DNA from: Firmicutes bacterium UBA4975
Lineage (GTDB): Bacteria; Bacillota; Proteinivoracia; UBA4975
DNA: 9,536 nucleotides
Assembly (NCBI GenBank): GCA_002397155.1
Contig: DGZR01000049.1
Location: forward strand, 47,017-56,552
Reading direction: 5' to 3'
The translations under genes were made by a program, and so were the position numbers. This document shows, in pieces, positions 1-5,663 of the stretch. The notes beneath the pieces were generated by a model that was given only the letters and a program-made list of their open reading frames with translations, was not told the DNA's origin and ran no database searches. Positions within the stretch are counted from its first letter, which is position 1, and every line of letters starts with the position of its first letter.

Positions 1-258
1 TTCAGGGGCCAAGGGGTGCTGATCGATGCCGGCACGACGGGCGGGGCCGGCGTCCGGGGCCTGATCGCCTCCGAACAGGTGCCCTATACCATGGTGCTCT
101 TGCACCTGAGGCGGCAGGACGAGAACTGGCGGGGAGAGATTGCCGACATCATAACCGTCAATCCCCAAGGGGCAGGCTTTGTCCTGGAAAGAAAGCAGTT
201 GGCGGCGCCGGCCACCCTCCTCCAGGAAGATGAAGAAAAGCCCCCACCAAGAGAATAA
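1..258 (+). CDS. Unrecognised protein, C-terminal part (probably 5'-truncated by the window edge)
   Basis: Frame 1 is open from the first base and ends at TAA 256-258, giving about 85 visible residues. I do not recognise the family. The visible part has a glycine-rich stretch (DAGTTGGAGVRG), a hydrophobic beta-like segment (YTMVLLHL), a second one (IADIITV) and a charged, proline-containing tail (QEDEEKPPPRE), which looks like a true C-terminus. A GTG at 16, preceded by AGGGG at 4-8, could start an 80-residue protein. The sequence reads more like the interior of a longer protein, so truncation is the likelier reading. It ends just before the recA promoter, so it probably belongs to the preceding transcription unit. 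Confidence 0.5.
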   Translation, partial: FRGQGVLIDAGTTGGAGVRGLIASEQVPYTMVLLHLRRQDENWRGEIADIITVNPQGAGFVLERKQLAAPATLLQEDEEKPPPRE

Positions 259-269
259 CCTTTCAGGTA

Positions 270-298
270 TTGCCAGGGGCGAATAAATGTTCTATAAT
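270..298 (+). promoter_or_regulatory. SigA-type promoter of recA-recX
   Basis: TTGCCA at 270-275 (5 of 6 to TTGACA) is followed by exactly 17 bases and a perfect TATAAT at 293-298. This is the only strong promoter-like sequence between the upstream gene and recA. Transcription would start at about 305, some 25 nt before the proposed recA start. A LexA-like operator fills the end of the spacer. Confidence 0.8.
280..293 (+). promoter_or_regulatory. LexA (SOS/DinR) operator in the recA promoter
   Basis: The 14-mer CGAATAAATGTTCT matches the Gram-positive SOS box CGAAC-RNRY-GTTYC at 12 of 14 positions, counting the degenerate ones; the left half-site has T for C and the last base differs. It lies between -35 and -10 and overlaps the first base of the -10. 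Bound repressor there would block RNA polymerase. SOS control of recA is standard in Firmicutes; binding at this site is inferred. Confidence 0.75.
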
Positions 299-330
299 TT
301 AGATAAATACCTTTTGGGGGGTTGGCCCGT

Positions 331-1341
331 TTGGAAAGACAAAAGGCTCTGGACATGGCTATCCAGCAGATTGAACGGCAATTTGGCAAGGGCTCGATAA
401 TGAAACTAGGCGAAGACGCCTCTCTTAATGTTTCTGTAATTTCTAGCGGTTGTTTGGCCTTGGACATTGCCCTGGGGGCGGGCGGTTTTCCCCGGGGGCG
501 GGTGGTGGAAATTTTCGGCCCCGAATCCTCGGGCAAGACCACCGTCGGTCTTCACGTGGTGGCCGAAGCCCAAAGGTTGGGGGGCAACGCCGCCTTTATC
601 GACGCCGAACATGCTTTGGACCCGGTCTACGCAAAAAACCTCGGAGTAAACTTGGACGAGCTCTATGTCTCCCAGCCTGATACCGGCGAACAGGCTTTGG
701 AGATAGCCGAGGCCTTAGTGCGAAGCGGGGCAATCGACGTGGTGGTCATCGACTCGGTAGCCGCCTTGGTGCCCAAAGCCGAAATCGAGGGGGAGATGGG
801 GGACACCCACGTCGGCCTCCAAGCCCGGCTCATGTCCCAGGCTCTGCGCAAGCTGTCGGGAGCAATCGCCAAGTCCAAGACCGTGGCGGTATTTATCAAC
901 CAGATCCGGGAAAAGGTCGGAGTGATGTTCGGCAACCCCGAGGTCACCCCGGGGGGCCGGGCGCTGAAGTTCTATTCCTCCGTGCGTCTGGACATCCGCC
1001 GGATCGAAACCCTCAAGCAGGGCAACGACATGATCGGCAACCGGACCCGGGCCAAAGTGGTCAAGAACAAAATCGCCCCTCCCTTTAAGCAGGCTGAATT
1101 TGACATCATGTACGGAGAGGGCATCTCCCGGGAAGGATCGATTTTGGACGTGGCCGCCGATCTGGACATAATCAGCAAGAGCGGGGCTTGGTACTCCCTG
1201 GATTCGGAGCGGCTGGGCCAGGGCCGGGAAAACGCCAAGCAGTTCCTGCGGGATAACCCGGAAATCACTCGCAAGATTGAAGAAAAAGTGCGGGAACACT
1301 ACCACTTGCCCGGGTCCGGAGTCCCCGTGCCGGAAGGCTAA
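331..1341 (+). CDS. recA: Recombinase RecA
   Basis: RecA is the ATP-dependent strand-exchange protein of homologous recombination and the co-protease that triggers LexA self-cleavage. The 336-residue product aligns throughout with Bacillus RecA. It shows the N-terminal helix (ERQKALDMAI, then FGKGSIMKLG), Walker A GPESSGKT at about 63-70, the DAEHALDP segment near 91-98, Walker B VVVIDS near 137-142, the L1 region around EGEMGDTHVG, FINQIREKVGVMFGNPE, L2 around TPGGRALKFYSS, and the C-terminal GQGRENAKQFL. I chose TTG at 331 because the GGGGGG SD-like run at 316-321 is 9 nt upstream. A TTG at 322 in the same frame touches that run and would add only three residues. The acidic tail usual in Bacillus RecA is very short here. 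The stop overlaps the recX start (TAATG). Confidence 0.97.
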   Translation: MERQKALDMAIQQIERQFGKGSIMKLGEDASLNVSVISSGCLALDIALGAGGFPRGRVVEIFGPESSGKTTVGLHVVAEAQRLGGNAAFIDAEHALDPVYAKNLGVNLDELYVSQPDTGEQALEIAEALVRSGAIDVVVIDSVAALVPKAEIEGEMGDTHVGLQARLMSQALRKLSGAIAKSKTVAVFINQIREKVGVMFGNPEVTPGGRALKFYSSVRLDIRRIETLKQGNDMIGNRTRAKVVKNKIAPPFKQAEFDIMYGEGISREGSILDVAADLDIISKSGAWYSLDSERLGQGRENAKQFLRDNPEITRKIEEKVREHYHLPGSGVPVPEG

Positions 1342-1781
1342 TGGCCGACGCTTTTTCCCGGGCCCTCGGCTACCTGACCGCCCGCAGCCGAACGGTCCAA
1401 GAGACCAATCGGTACTTGCAGGGCAAGGGCTACCCCCCCGAAGAGGTCCAGGGGGCCGTCACCCGCCTTTTGGAATTGGACTTGCTCAACGATGAAAAAA
1501 CCGCCCGCCAATGGGTAGAATACAACAGCCGCTGCAAGTACAAGGGCCGGGAACGCCTGCTGAGAGAACTCCGGGCCCGGGGGGTCGACCCCGAGACAGC
1601 TGAAAAGGCTCTAGAACCCTTGGACGATGAAGAAGAATTGAGAATGGCCCTTGAGCTTCTGGCCCCTAGACGGGCAGAAGAGTGGCCCCTGGGAAAATTG
1701 TACCGCTTTTTGCGCTACCGGGGTTTTTCTTACTGTACGTGGGAGCGGGTCAAATTGTACTATGAAAACTTGACAGAGTAA
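1341..1781 (+). CDS. recX: Regulatory protein RecX
   Basis: RecX binds RecA filaments and modulates their assembly and activity. The 146-residue product has the family layout of small three-helix repeats: an N-terminal segment with SRTVQETNRYLQGKGY, a middle repeat with LLNDEKTARQWVEYN and KGRERLLRELRARGVD, and a C-terminal repeat with KLYRFLRYRGFSY. Its length is at the low end for Firmicutes, where some RecX proteins exceed 200 residues, but it appears complete. The ATG shares a base with the recA stop (TAATG), and GGAAGG lies just upstream within recA, so translational coupling to recA is very likely. The last codons contain the -35 element of the next promoter. Confidence 0.92.
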   Translation: MADAFSRALGYLTARSRTVQETNRYLQGKGYPPEEVQGAVTRLLELDLLNDEKTARQWVEYNSRCKYKGRERLLRELRARGVDPETAEKALEPLDDEEELRMALELLAPRRAEEWPLGKLYRFLRYRGFSYCTWERVKLYYENLTE

Positions 1782-1798
1782 TACGGGTGTATTACAAT
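1770..1798 (+). promoter_or_regulatory. SigA-type promoter of rny, overlapping the recX end
   Basis: A perfect TTGACA (1770-1775) inside the last recX codons is followed by 17 bases and TACAAT (1793-1798, 5 of 6 to consensus). This is among the best promoter matches in the window. Transcription would start near 1805 and leave a leader of about 130 nt before rny. It lets rny be expressed independently of SOS-controlled recA-recX. Confidence 0.8.
1778..1795. promoter_or_regulatory. Perfect inverted repeat in the rny promoter (possible operator)
   Basis: GTAATAC (1778-1784) and GTATTAC (1789-1795) form a perfect 7-bp inverted repeat around GGGT. It fills the -35/-10 spacer, overlaps the -10 and includes the recX stop codon. 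There is no T-run after it, so it is not a terminator. Its position is typical of a repressor operator. The GT...AC ends are broadly like GntR-type sites, but the cognate protein is unknown. Confidence 0.45.
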
Positions 1799-1833
1799 AA
1801 CAAATGGTATTTCCACGAAATAACTTTTTTCTT

Positions 1834-1932
1834 TTGCCCCTGGTGGCATTGATATATAAATGAGGATGGCAATTTTTCATCGATCCTTTTTTATAAATTT
1901 TTGGCCAGGGGAACCCTGGCTTATTTCATTTT
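1834..1932 (+). promoter_or_regulatory. rny 5' leader with alternative pairings (candidate attenuator)
   Basis: Three segments compete. Segment 1, CCCCTGG (1837-1843), is perfectly complementary to segment 2, CCAGGGG (1905-1911). Segment 2 is also most of the left arm of the hairpin GCCAGGG-GAA-CCCTGGC (1904-1920), whose right arm repeats the sequence of segment 1. The hairpin is followed by the T-rich TTATTTCATTTT and then by the rny SD at 1933. Pairing of 1 with 2 would prevent the hairpin. A weaker AGGAT/ATCCT pairing (1863-1887) before a T-run lies in between. I recognise no known riboswitch class. Confidence 0.4.
1904..1932 (+). terminator. Hairpin with U-rich tail just before rny (possible conditional terminator)
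   Basis: GCCAGGG (1904-1910), loop GAA and CCCTGGC (1914-1920) make a perfect, GC-rich 7-bp stem, followed by TTATTTCATTTT. The T tract is interrupted, so termination would be partial. The hairpin ends 12 nt before the SD of rny and could also affect ribosome access. Confidence 0.4.
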
Positions 1933-1937
1933 AGGAG

Positions 1938-3488
1938 GTGAAGATTATACCCACTCAGTACGTGACATTGATTGTCCTGGCGGCCTCGGCAATAGCGGCT
2001 CTAGGCGGATACATGGTGCGAAAACTTCTGGCCGAAGCGAAAATCGCCTCTGCCGAAGAAGCGGCCAAAAAATTGATCGCCGATGCCATCAAGGAAGCGG
2101 ACGCGAAAAAGCGCGAGACAATTCTCGAGGCCAAGGAAGATATCCACCGCCTCCGCACCGAGTTGGATAATGAGATCAAGGAGCGTCGCCAGGAACAGCA
2201 ACGGGTCGACAAAAGGCTCACCCAAAAAGAAGAAAGCTTGGACCGCAAGCTTGAAAATGCGGAAAAAAAGGAAGAAAACCTGCGCTTGCAAGAAGGAGAA
2301 CTCAAAGAGGCCCAGCTTAAACTGCAAGAACTCCACCAGCAGCAACTGCAGGATCTGGAGCGGCTTTCCGGCCTTTCCCGGGAAGAAGCCCGAGAACTGA
2401 TGATGGAAAACATCAGAAAAGAAACCCGCCATGAAGCGGCCCAGCTCATCAAAGAAATCGAAAACGAAACCAAGATGGAGGCGGAAAAGCGGGCCCGGGA
2501 AATCATCTCCCAATCCATCCAACGCTATGCCGCCGACCACGTAGCAGAAACAACGGTTTCGGTGGTCAACCTGCCCAACGATGAGATGAAGGGGCGGATA
2601 ATCGGCCGGGAAGGCCGCAACATCCGGACCCTGGAAACCCTGACCGGCATCGACTTGATCATCGACGATACCCCCGAAGCGGTAATTGTCTCGGGTTTTG
2701 ACCCGGTGCGCCGGGAAGTGGCGCGAATCGCCCTGGAAAAACTCATCGCCGACGGCCGCATCCATCCGGGACGGATTGAGGAAATGGTCAGCCGGGCCCA
2801 AAAAGATGTGGAGGCCCAGATCAAGGAAGAAGGGGAGCAAGCCACATTTGACAGCGGCATTCACGGCCTGCATCCTGAGCTGATCAAGCTCTTGGGCCGC
2901 CTCCACTTCCGCACCAGCTACGGACAAAACGTCCTCAAACACTCCCTCGAGGTCTGCCACTTAGCCGGCATGATGGCGGCAGAAATCGGGGCGGACGTAA
3001 AACTGGCTAAGCGGGCCGGGCTGCTCCACGACATCGGCAAAGCTCTGGACCACGAGATGGAAGGTCCCCATGTCACCATCGGCGCCGACACCGCGAAAAA
3101 GTACCGGGAAAATGCCGCGGTTATCCACGCCATCGCCGCCCACCACGGGGACATCGAACCAGAAACCGTAGAGGCCGTCCTTGTCCAAGCTGCTGACGCC
3201 ATATCCGCCGCCCGGCCAGGCGCCCGGCGGGAGACCCTGGAAAACTACATCAAGCGCCTGGAGAAGCTGGAAGAAATCGCCGATTCCTTCCAGGGAGTGG
3301 ATAAATCCTACGCCATTCAGGCAGGCCGAGAAATCCGGATTATCGTTCGGCCCGACCGGGTAGACGATGTGATCGCCAGCCAAATGGCCCGGGATATTGT
3401 CAAGCGAATAGAGGGGGAAATGGAATACCCCGGACAAATAAAAGTGACGGTGATCCGGGAAGTCCGGGCCGTCGAGTACGCAAGGTAG
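1938..3488 (+). CDS. rny: Ribonuclease Y (RNase Y, YmdA)
   Basis: RNase Y is the membrane-anchored endoribonuclease that starts bulk mRNA decay in many Gram-positives. The frame (516 codons, close to the 520 of B. subtilis) shows one N-terminal transmembrane helix (LIVLAASAIAALGGYMV, about residues 11-27), a long charged coiled coil (about 30-190), the near-invariant AADHVAETTVSVVNLP, a KH domain with GRIIGREGRNIR (about 219-230), an HD domain with H364-D365 in LLHDIGKA and the HH pair near 402-403, and a C-terminal domain ending RAVEYAR. The start is unresolved. GTG at 1938 is the longest option but lies inside the SD AGGAGGTG (1933-1940). ATT 1944 and ATA 1947 have good spacing but are rare initiators, and GTG 1962 is 23 nt from the SD. 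The coordinates given are the outer limit. An intrinsic terminator overlaps the stop codon. Confidence 0.95.
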   Translation: MKIIPTQYVTLIVLAASAIAALGGYMVRKLLAEAKIASAEEAAKKLIADAIKEADAKKRETILEAKEDIHRLRTELDNEIKERRQEQQRVDKRLTQKEESLDRKLENAEKKEENLRLQEGELKEAQLKLQELHQQQLQDLERLSGLSREEARELMMENIRKETRHEAAQLIKEIENETKMEAEKRAREIISQSIQRYAADHVAETTVSVVNLPNDEMKGRIIGREGRNIRTLETLTGIDLIIDDTPEAVIVSGFDPVRREVARIALEKLIADGRIHPGRIEEMVSRAQKDVEAQIKEEGEQATFDSGIHGLHPELIKLLGRLHFRTSYGQNVLKHSLEVCHLAGMMAAEIGADVKLAKRAGLLHDIGKALDHEMEGPHVTIGADTAKKYRENAAVIHAIAAHHGDIEPETVEAVLVQAADAISAARPGARRETLENYIKRLEKLEEIADSFQGVDKSYAIQAGREIRIIVRPDRVDDVIASQMARDIVKRIEGEMEYPGQIKVTVIREVRAVEYAR

Positions 3489-3512
3489 AACCCTCGAGGT
3501 TTTACCTTTTTT
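3482..3512 (+). terminator. Intrinsic terminator at the end of rny
   Basis: AAGGTAGAACC (3482-3492) pairs with GGTTTTACCTT (3498-3508) around the loop CTCGA, with a single G-U pair, and the T-run extends to 3512. The left arm contains the rny stop codon TAG (3486-3488). Elongating ribosomes could therefore interfere with folding. The terminator should reduce, but may not abolish, transcription into ymdB 20 nt further on, for which I see no separate promoter. Confidence 0.8.
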
Positions 3513-3532
3513 CCTAAAGGGGGGATTCTCAA

Positions 3533-4297
3533 GTGAAAGCGCTCTTTATCGGGGATGTGGTGGGACGCAGCGGGCGAAACGCCGTAGCTGCCATGCTGCC
3601 CGTCCTGGCCCGGGAACATTCCTGGGACCTCTGCATCGCCAACGGGGAAAACGCCGCCGGGGGCCGAGGCCTTACTCCGGCCTGCGCCCAGGAACTGCTG
3701 GCGGCAGGAGTCGATGTCATCACCATGGGCAATCACACCTGGGACAATAAAGAGATCCTGGCCTTTATCGACGAGGCCTCCTACCTGGTCCGTCCCGCCA
3801 ATTATCCGGCGCCGGTCCCCGGACAGGGCTACACCATTGTGGAAAAGGGCGGCACCCGGACGGCGGTGATCAACCTATCCGGCCAGGTCTTTATGGAGCC
3901 TGCCCTGGACTGCCCTTTTGCCAAGGCCGATACTCTCCTGGCCCAGCTTGGGGACTGCGACTACACCATAATCGACTTTCACGGCGAGGCCACAGCGGAA
4001 AAAGTGGGCTTGGCCCGCTACCTGGACGGCCGGGCCAGCGCCGTGGTCGGCACCCACACCCACATTCAAACGGCCGATGAACAGGTTCTGCCCCGGGGAA
4101 CGCTGTACATAACCGATGTGGGTGCCACCGGGGCAATCTGCTCTGTGCTGGGCATGGAGGTGGACCCGGTGATAAAACGGCTGACTACGAAAATACCCCA
4201 GCGCTTTCCTGCCGCCCGGGGCCCAGCCCGGCTCTGTGCCGTCCTCCTGGATTTTAGCGCCGGGCGCATCTTGCGCCTAGCCCTGGACCAGGATTAG
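3533..4297 (+). CDS. ymdB: YmdB-family metallophosphoesterase (TIGR00282 type)
   Basis: B. subtilis YmdB is a di-metal phosphodiesterase, active on 2',3'-cyclic nucleotides, that affects biofilm and motility choices. The 254-residue product keeps the expected metal and active-site residues at family positions: D8 (GDVVGRSG), E39 and N40 (NGENAAGG), N67 and H68 (GNHTWDN), H150 (DFHGEATAEK), H175 and H177 (GTHTHIQTAD). The C-terminal DVGATGAICSVLGME is also typical. GTG at 3533 follows AAAGGGGGGA at suitable distance, and it aligns with the family N-terminus (MKALFIGD). The rny-ymdB-spoVS order is seen in many spore-formers. With no promoter of its own visible, expression probably depends on read-through of the rny terminator. 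Substrate in this organism is inferred from the family. Confidence 0.93.
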   Translation: MKALFIGDVVGRSGRNAVAAMLPVLAREHSWDLCIANGENAAGGRGLTPACAQELLAAGVDVITMGNHTWDNKEILAFIDEASYLVRPANYPAPVPGQGYTIVEKGGTRTAVINLSGQVFMEPALDCPFAKADTLLAQLGDCDYTIIDFHGEATAEKVGLARYLDGRASAVVGTHTHIQTADEQVLPRGTLYITDVGATGAICSVLGMEVDPVIKRLTTKIPQRFPAARGPARLCAVLLDFSAGRILRLALDQD

Positions 4298-4315
4298 GCA
4301 AGGGAGCTAAAAAGA

Positions 4316-4340
4316 AGGTATTTTTTCCCCGGTGGCGAAT
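4316..4340 (+). promoter_or_regulatory. Candidate sigma-H promoter of spoVS
   Basis: AGGTATT (4316-4322; 6 of 7 to the -35 AGGAWWW) is followed by 11 bases and GGCGAAT (4334-4340), which fits the -10 RnnGAAT completely. Spacing is within the B. subtilis sigma-H norm of 11-12. The spoVS gene of B. subtilis is known to be sigma-H dependent, which supports the assignment. Transcription would start near 4348, about 37 nt before spoVS. Confidence 0.7.
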
Positions 4341-4384
4341 ATATCAATGGTAGAACTCTATTTAGACATGAGGGGGTTTAGTTC

Positions 4385-4645
4385 TTGGACGTTCTGAAAG
4401 TGTCAGCAAAATCAAATCCCAATTCCGTAGCCGGTGCTCTGGCAGGTGTCCTCCGGGAAAGGGGCGGGGCAGAAATGCAGGCCATAGGCGCCGGGGCACT
4501 TAACCAAGCGGTCAAAGCGGTCGCAATTGCACGAGGATTTGTCGCTCCCAGTGGTGTTGACCTAATCTGCATCCCCGCCTTTACAGACATCATCATCGAT
4601 GGCGAAGAGAGGACCGCCATAAAACTCATCGTCGAACCTCGCTAG
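4385..4645 (+). CDS. spoVS: Stage V sporulation protein S (SpoVS)
   Basis: SpoVS is a small Alba-like-fold protein needed for progression to late sporulation stages in Bacillus. The 86-residue product is full length and has the hallmark sequence of this highly conserved family: MDVLKVSAKSNPNSVAGALA at the start, then GGAEMQAIGAGALNQAVKA, ARGFVAPSG and DLICIPAFTDI. The TTG start at 4385 is fixed by AGGGGG at 4371-4376 and by the family N-terminus. It follows a candidate sigma-H promoter and precedes a clear terminator, so it is probably a single-gene unit, with possible read-through from ymdB. Its DNA or RNA target is unknown. Confidence 0.97.
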   Translation: MDVLKVSAKSNPNSVAGALAGVLRERGGAEMQAIGAGALNQAVKAVAIARGFVAPSGVDLICIPAFTDIIIDGEERTAIKLIVEPR

Positions 4646-4661
4646 CAATAATATTATTTTT

Positions 4662-4692
4662 AAACCTGTTTAGAATATAAACAGGTTTTCTT
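4662..4692 (+). terminator. Intrinsic terminator after spoVS
   Basis: AAACCTGTTT (4662-4671) and AAACAGGTTT (4679-4688) form a perfect 10-bp stem around AGAATAT, followed by TTTTCTTCT overlapping the right arm. The bases before it (ATTATTTTT) would give a T-poor tail on the reverse strand, so it acts mainly on the + strand. It lies 23 nt before the next start codon. Confidence 0.8.
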
Positions 4693-4714
4693 CTGTAAAG
4701 GGGGAAGACAAGCC

Positions 4715-5659
4715 GTGTATCCTTTCGCTGATTTTCACTGTGACACCCTCTTGAAGGTGGCGGGGGGCCGGGTGGATTTTAGCCGTCTGAACAAAGCCGG
4801 CCACCTGGACCTGCCCCGCTTGCAGAGCGCTGGTTTTGTCTTTCAGTGCTTTGCCGCTTTTTTTGAGCCCGGGGCCGGCCAGGAAGCCGCCCTGCGCCAG
4901 ACCCTGTTCCTCCTCAATGAAGCCCGGGAAAAAATCCTCACCCTGCCTGGGGTTCGCTGGGTAAAAAGGGGGGCAGACCTCCGGACCGAGGGGGAAAAGT
5001 CCCTCCTCGCCCTCCTGTCCATCGAGGGGGCGGATTTTCTCGGCAACGACCCCTTCCTCTTGGAATTGGTCCACAGCTTGGGCGTGCGCCTGATTACCCT
5101 GGTCTGGAACGGTCGCAACAGTCTGGGGGACGGAGTGGGGGTGGGACCCGGCGGCGGCGGTTTGACCGACCTCGGGATAAAAGCCCTTAAAATCATGGAA
5201 AACTTGGGGATAATTGCCGATGTCTCCCATCTAAACGAAAAGGGCTTTTGGCAACTAGCCGGGGCGGCCCGACGGCCCTTTGTCGCCTCCCACTCCAACG
5301 CATGGGCTCTGTGCCGGCACCCCCGCAACTTAAAAGACGAACAGATCAAGGAAATCGGACGGAACCGGGGCTTGATCGGCATGAACCTGTGCCCCTCCTT
5401 TATCGCCGAAAAGAGGAAGGACCAAAGTCTCTCGACCCTGGTCCAGCACATGAGCCACATCGCCTCCCTGGTCCCCGTCGACTGCCTCTGTCTCGGCTGC
5501 GACTTAGATGGTATCAGGCGCCTACCCCTGAAGATGAAGGATGTTCGGGACCTGGCCCCACTGCCGGGGTACATGGAAGAGGCGGGTTTTTCTGCCAAAG
5601 AGATCCGGGCCGTCTGTTCTGCCAATCTTCTCCGCTTCCTGGCGGAGAATTTGGAGTGA
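4715..5659 (+). CDS. Membrane (renal-type) dipeptidase, peptidase family M19
   Basis: M19 enzymes are binuclear zinc dipeptidases that often accept D-residues at the C-terminal position. The 314-residue product carries the expected ligands: H8 and D10 (DFHCDT), bridging E104 (LLSIEGADFL), H172 (DVSHLNEKGF), H193 (ASHSNAWAL) and D263. The RHPRN segment near 201-205 and LGVRLITLVWNGRNSLGDG fit the family. The last motif reads GCDLDG rather than the usual GSDFDG, a conservative difference that keeps the aspartate. No signal peptide is visible, so a cytoplasmic location is likely. GTG at 4715 follows AAAGGGGGAAG (4697-4707) and gives the family N-terminus. The gene follows the spoVS terminator, and no convincing promoter of its own is seen. 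It is 4 nt from the PHP gene. The physiological substrate is unknown. Confidence 0.9.
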   Translation: MYPFADFHCDTLLKVAGGRVDFSRLNKAGHLDLPRLQSAGFVFQCFAAFFEPGAGQEAALRQTLFLLNEAREKILTLPGVRWVKRGADLRTEGEKSLLALLSIEGADFLGNDPFLLELVHSLGVRLITLVWNGRNSLGDGVGVGPGGGGLTDLGIKALKIMENLGIIADVSHLNEKGFWQLAGAARRPFVASHSNAWALCRHPRNLKDEQIKEIGRNRGLIGMNLCPSFIAEKRKDQSLSTLVQHMSHIASLVPVDCLCLGCDLDGIRRLPLKMKDVRDLAPLPGYMEEAGFSAKEIRAVCSANLLRFLAENLE

Positions 5660-5663
5660 TTTG

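Noticed and set aside
265..284. Sigma-H promoter at recA (AGGTATT plus GGCGAAT)
   Set aside because: The spacer is only 6 bases instead of 11-12, and a near-consensus SigA promoter covers the same place.
1834..1860. Second SigA promoter in the rny leader (TTGCCC with TATAAA)
   Set aside because: The spacer is 15 bases and the -35 is poor. The upstream TTGACA-N17-TACAAT is far better.
1901..2170. Separate 89-codon frame overlapping the rny start
   Set aside because: It runs out of frame through the conserved rny N-terminus and has no SD at a proper distance, so it is a shadow.
2001..2960. Long antisense open frame (319 codons) opposite rny
   Set aside because: The + strand is unmistakably rny over the same span. 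The reverse frame is compositional, with low-complexity Phe/Leu runs that mirror the Glu/Lys-rich coiled coil, and it has no family resemblance.
4304..4330. Hairpin between GGGA...AAAAA and TTTTTT...CCC after ymdB as a terminator
   Set aside because: The arms need a 3-base bulge and are mostly A-T, and no T-run follows. It also overlaps the better-supported sigma-H promoter.
5541..5663. N-terminal extension of the PHP protein by 41 residues
   Set aside because: The extension would lie entirely within the dipeptidase gene. The PHP domain starts directly at ATG 5664, which has its own SD.
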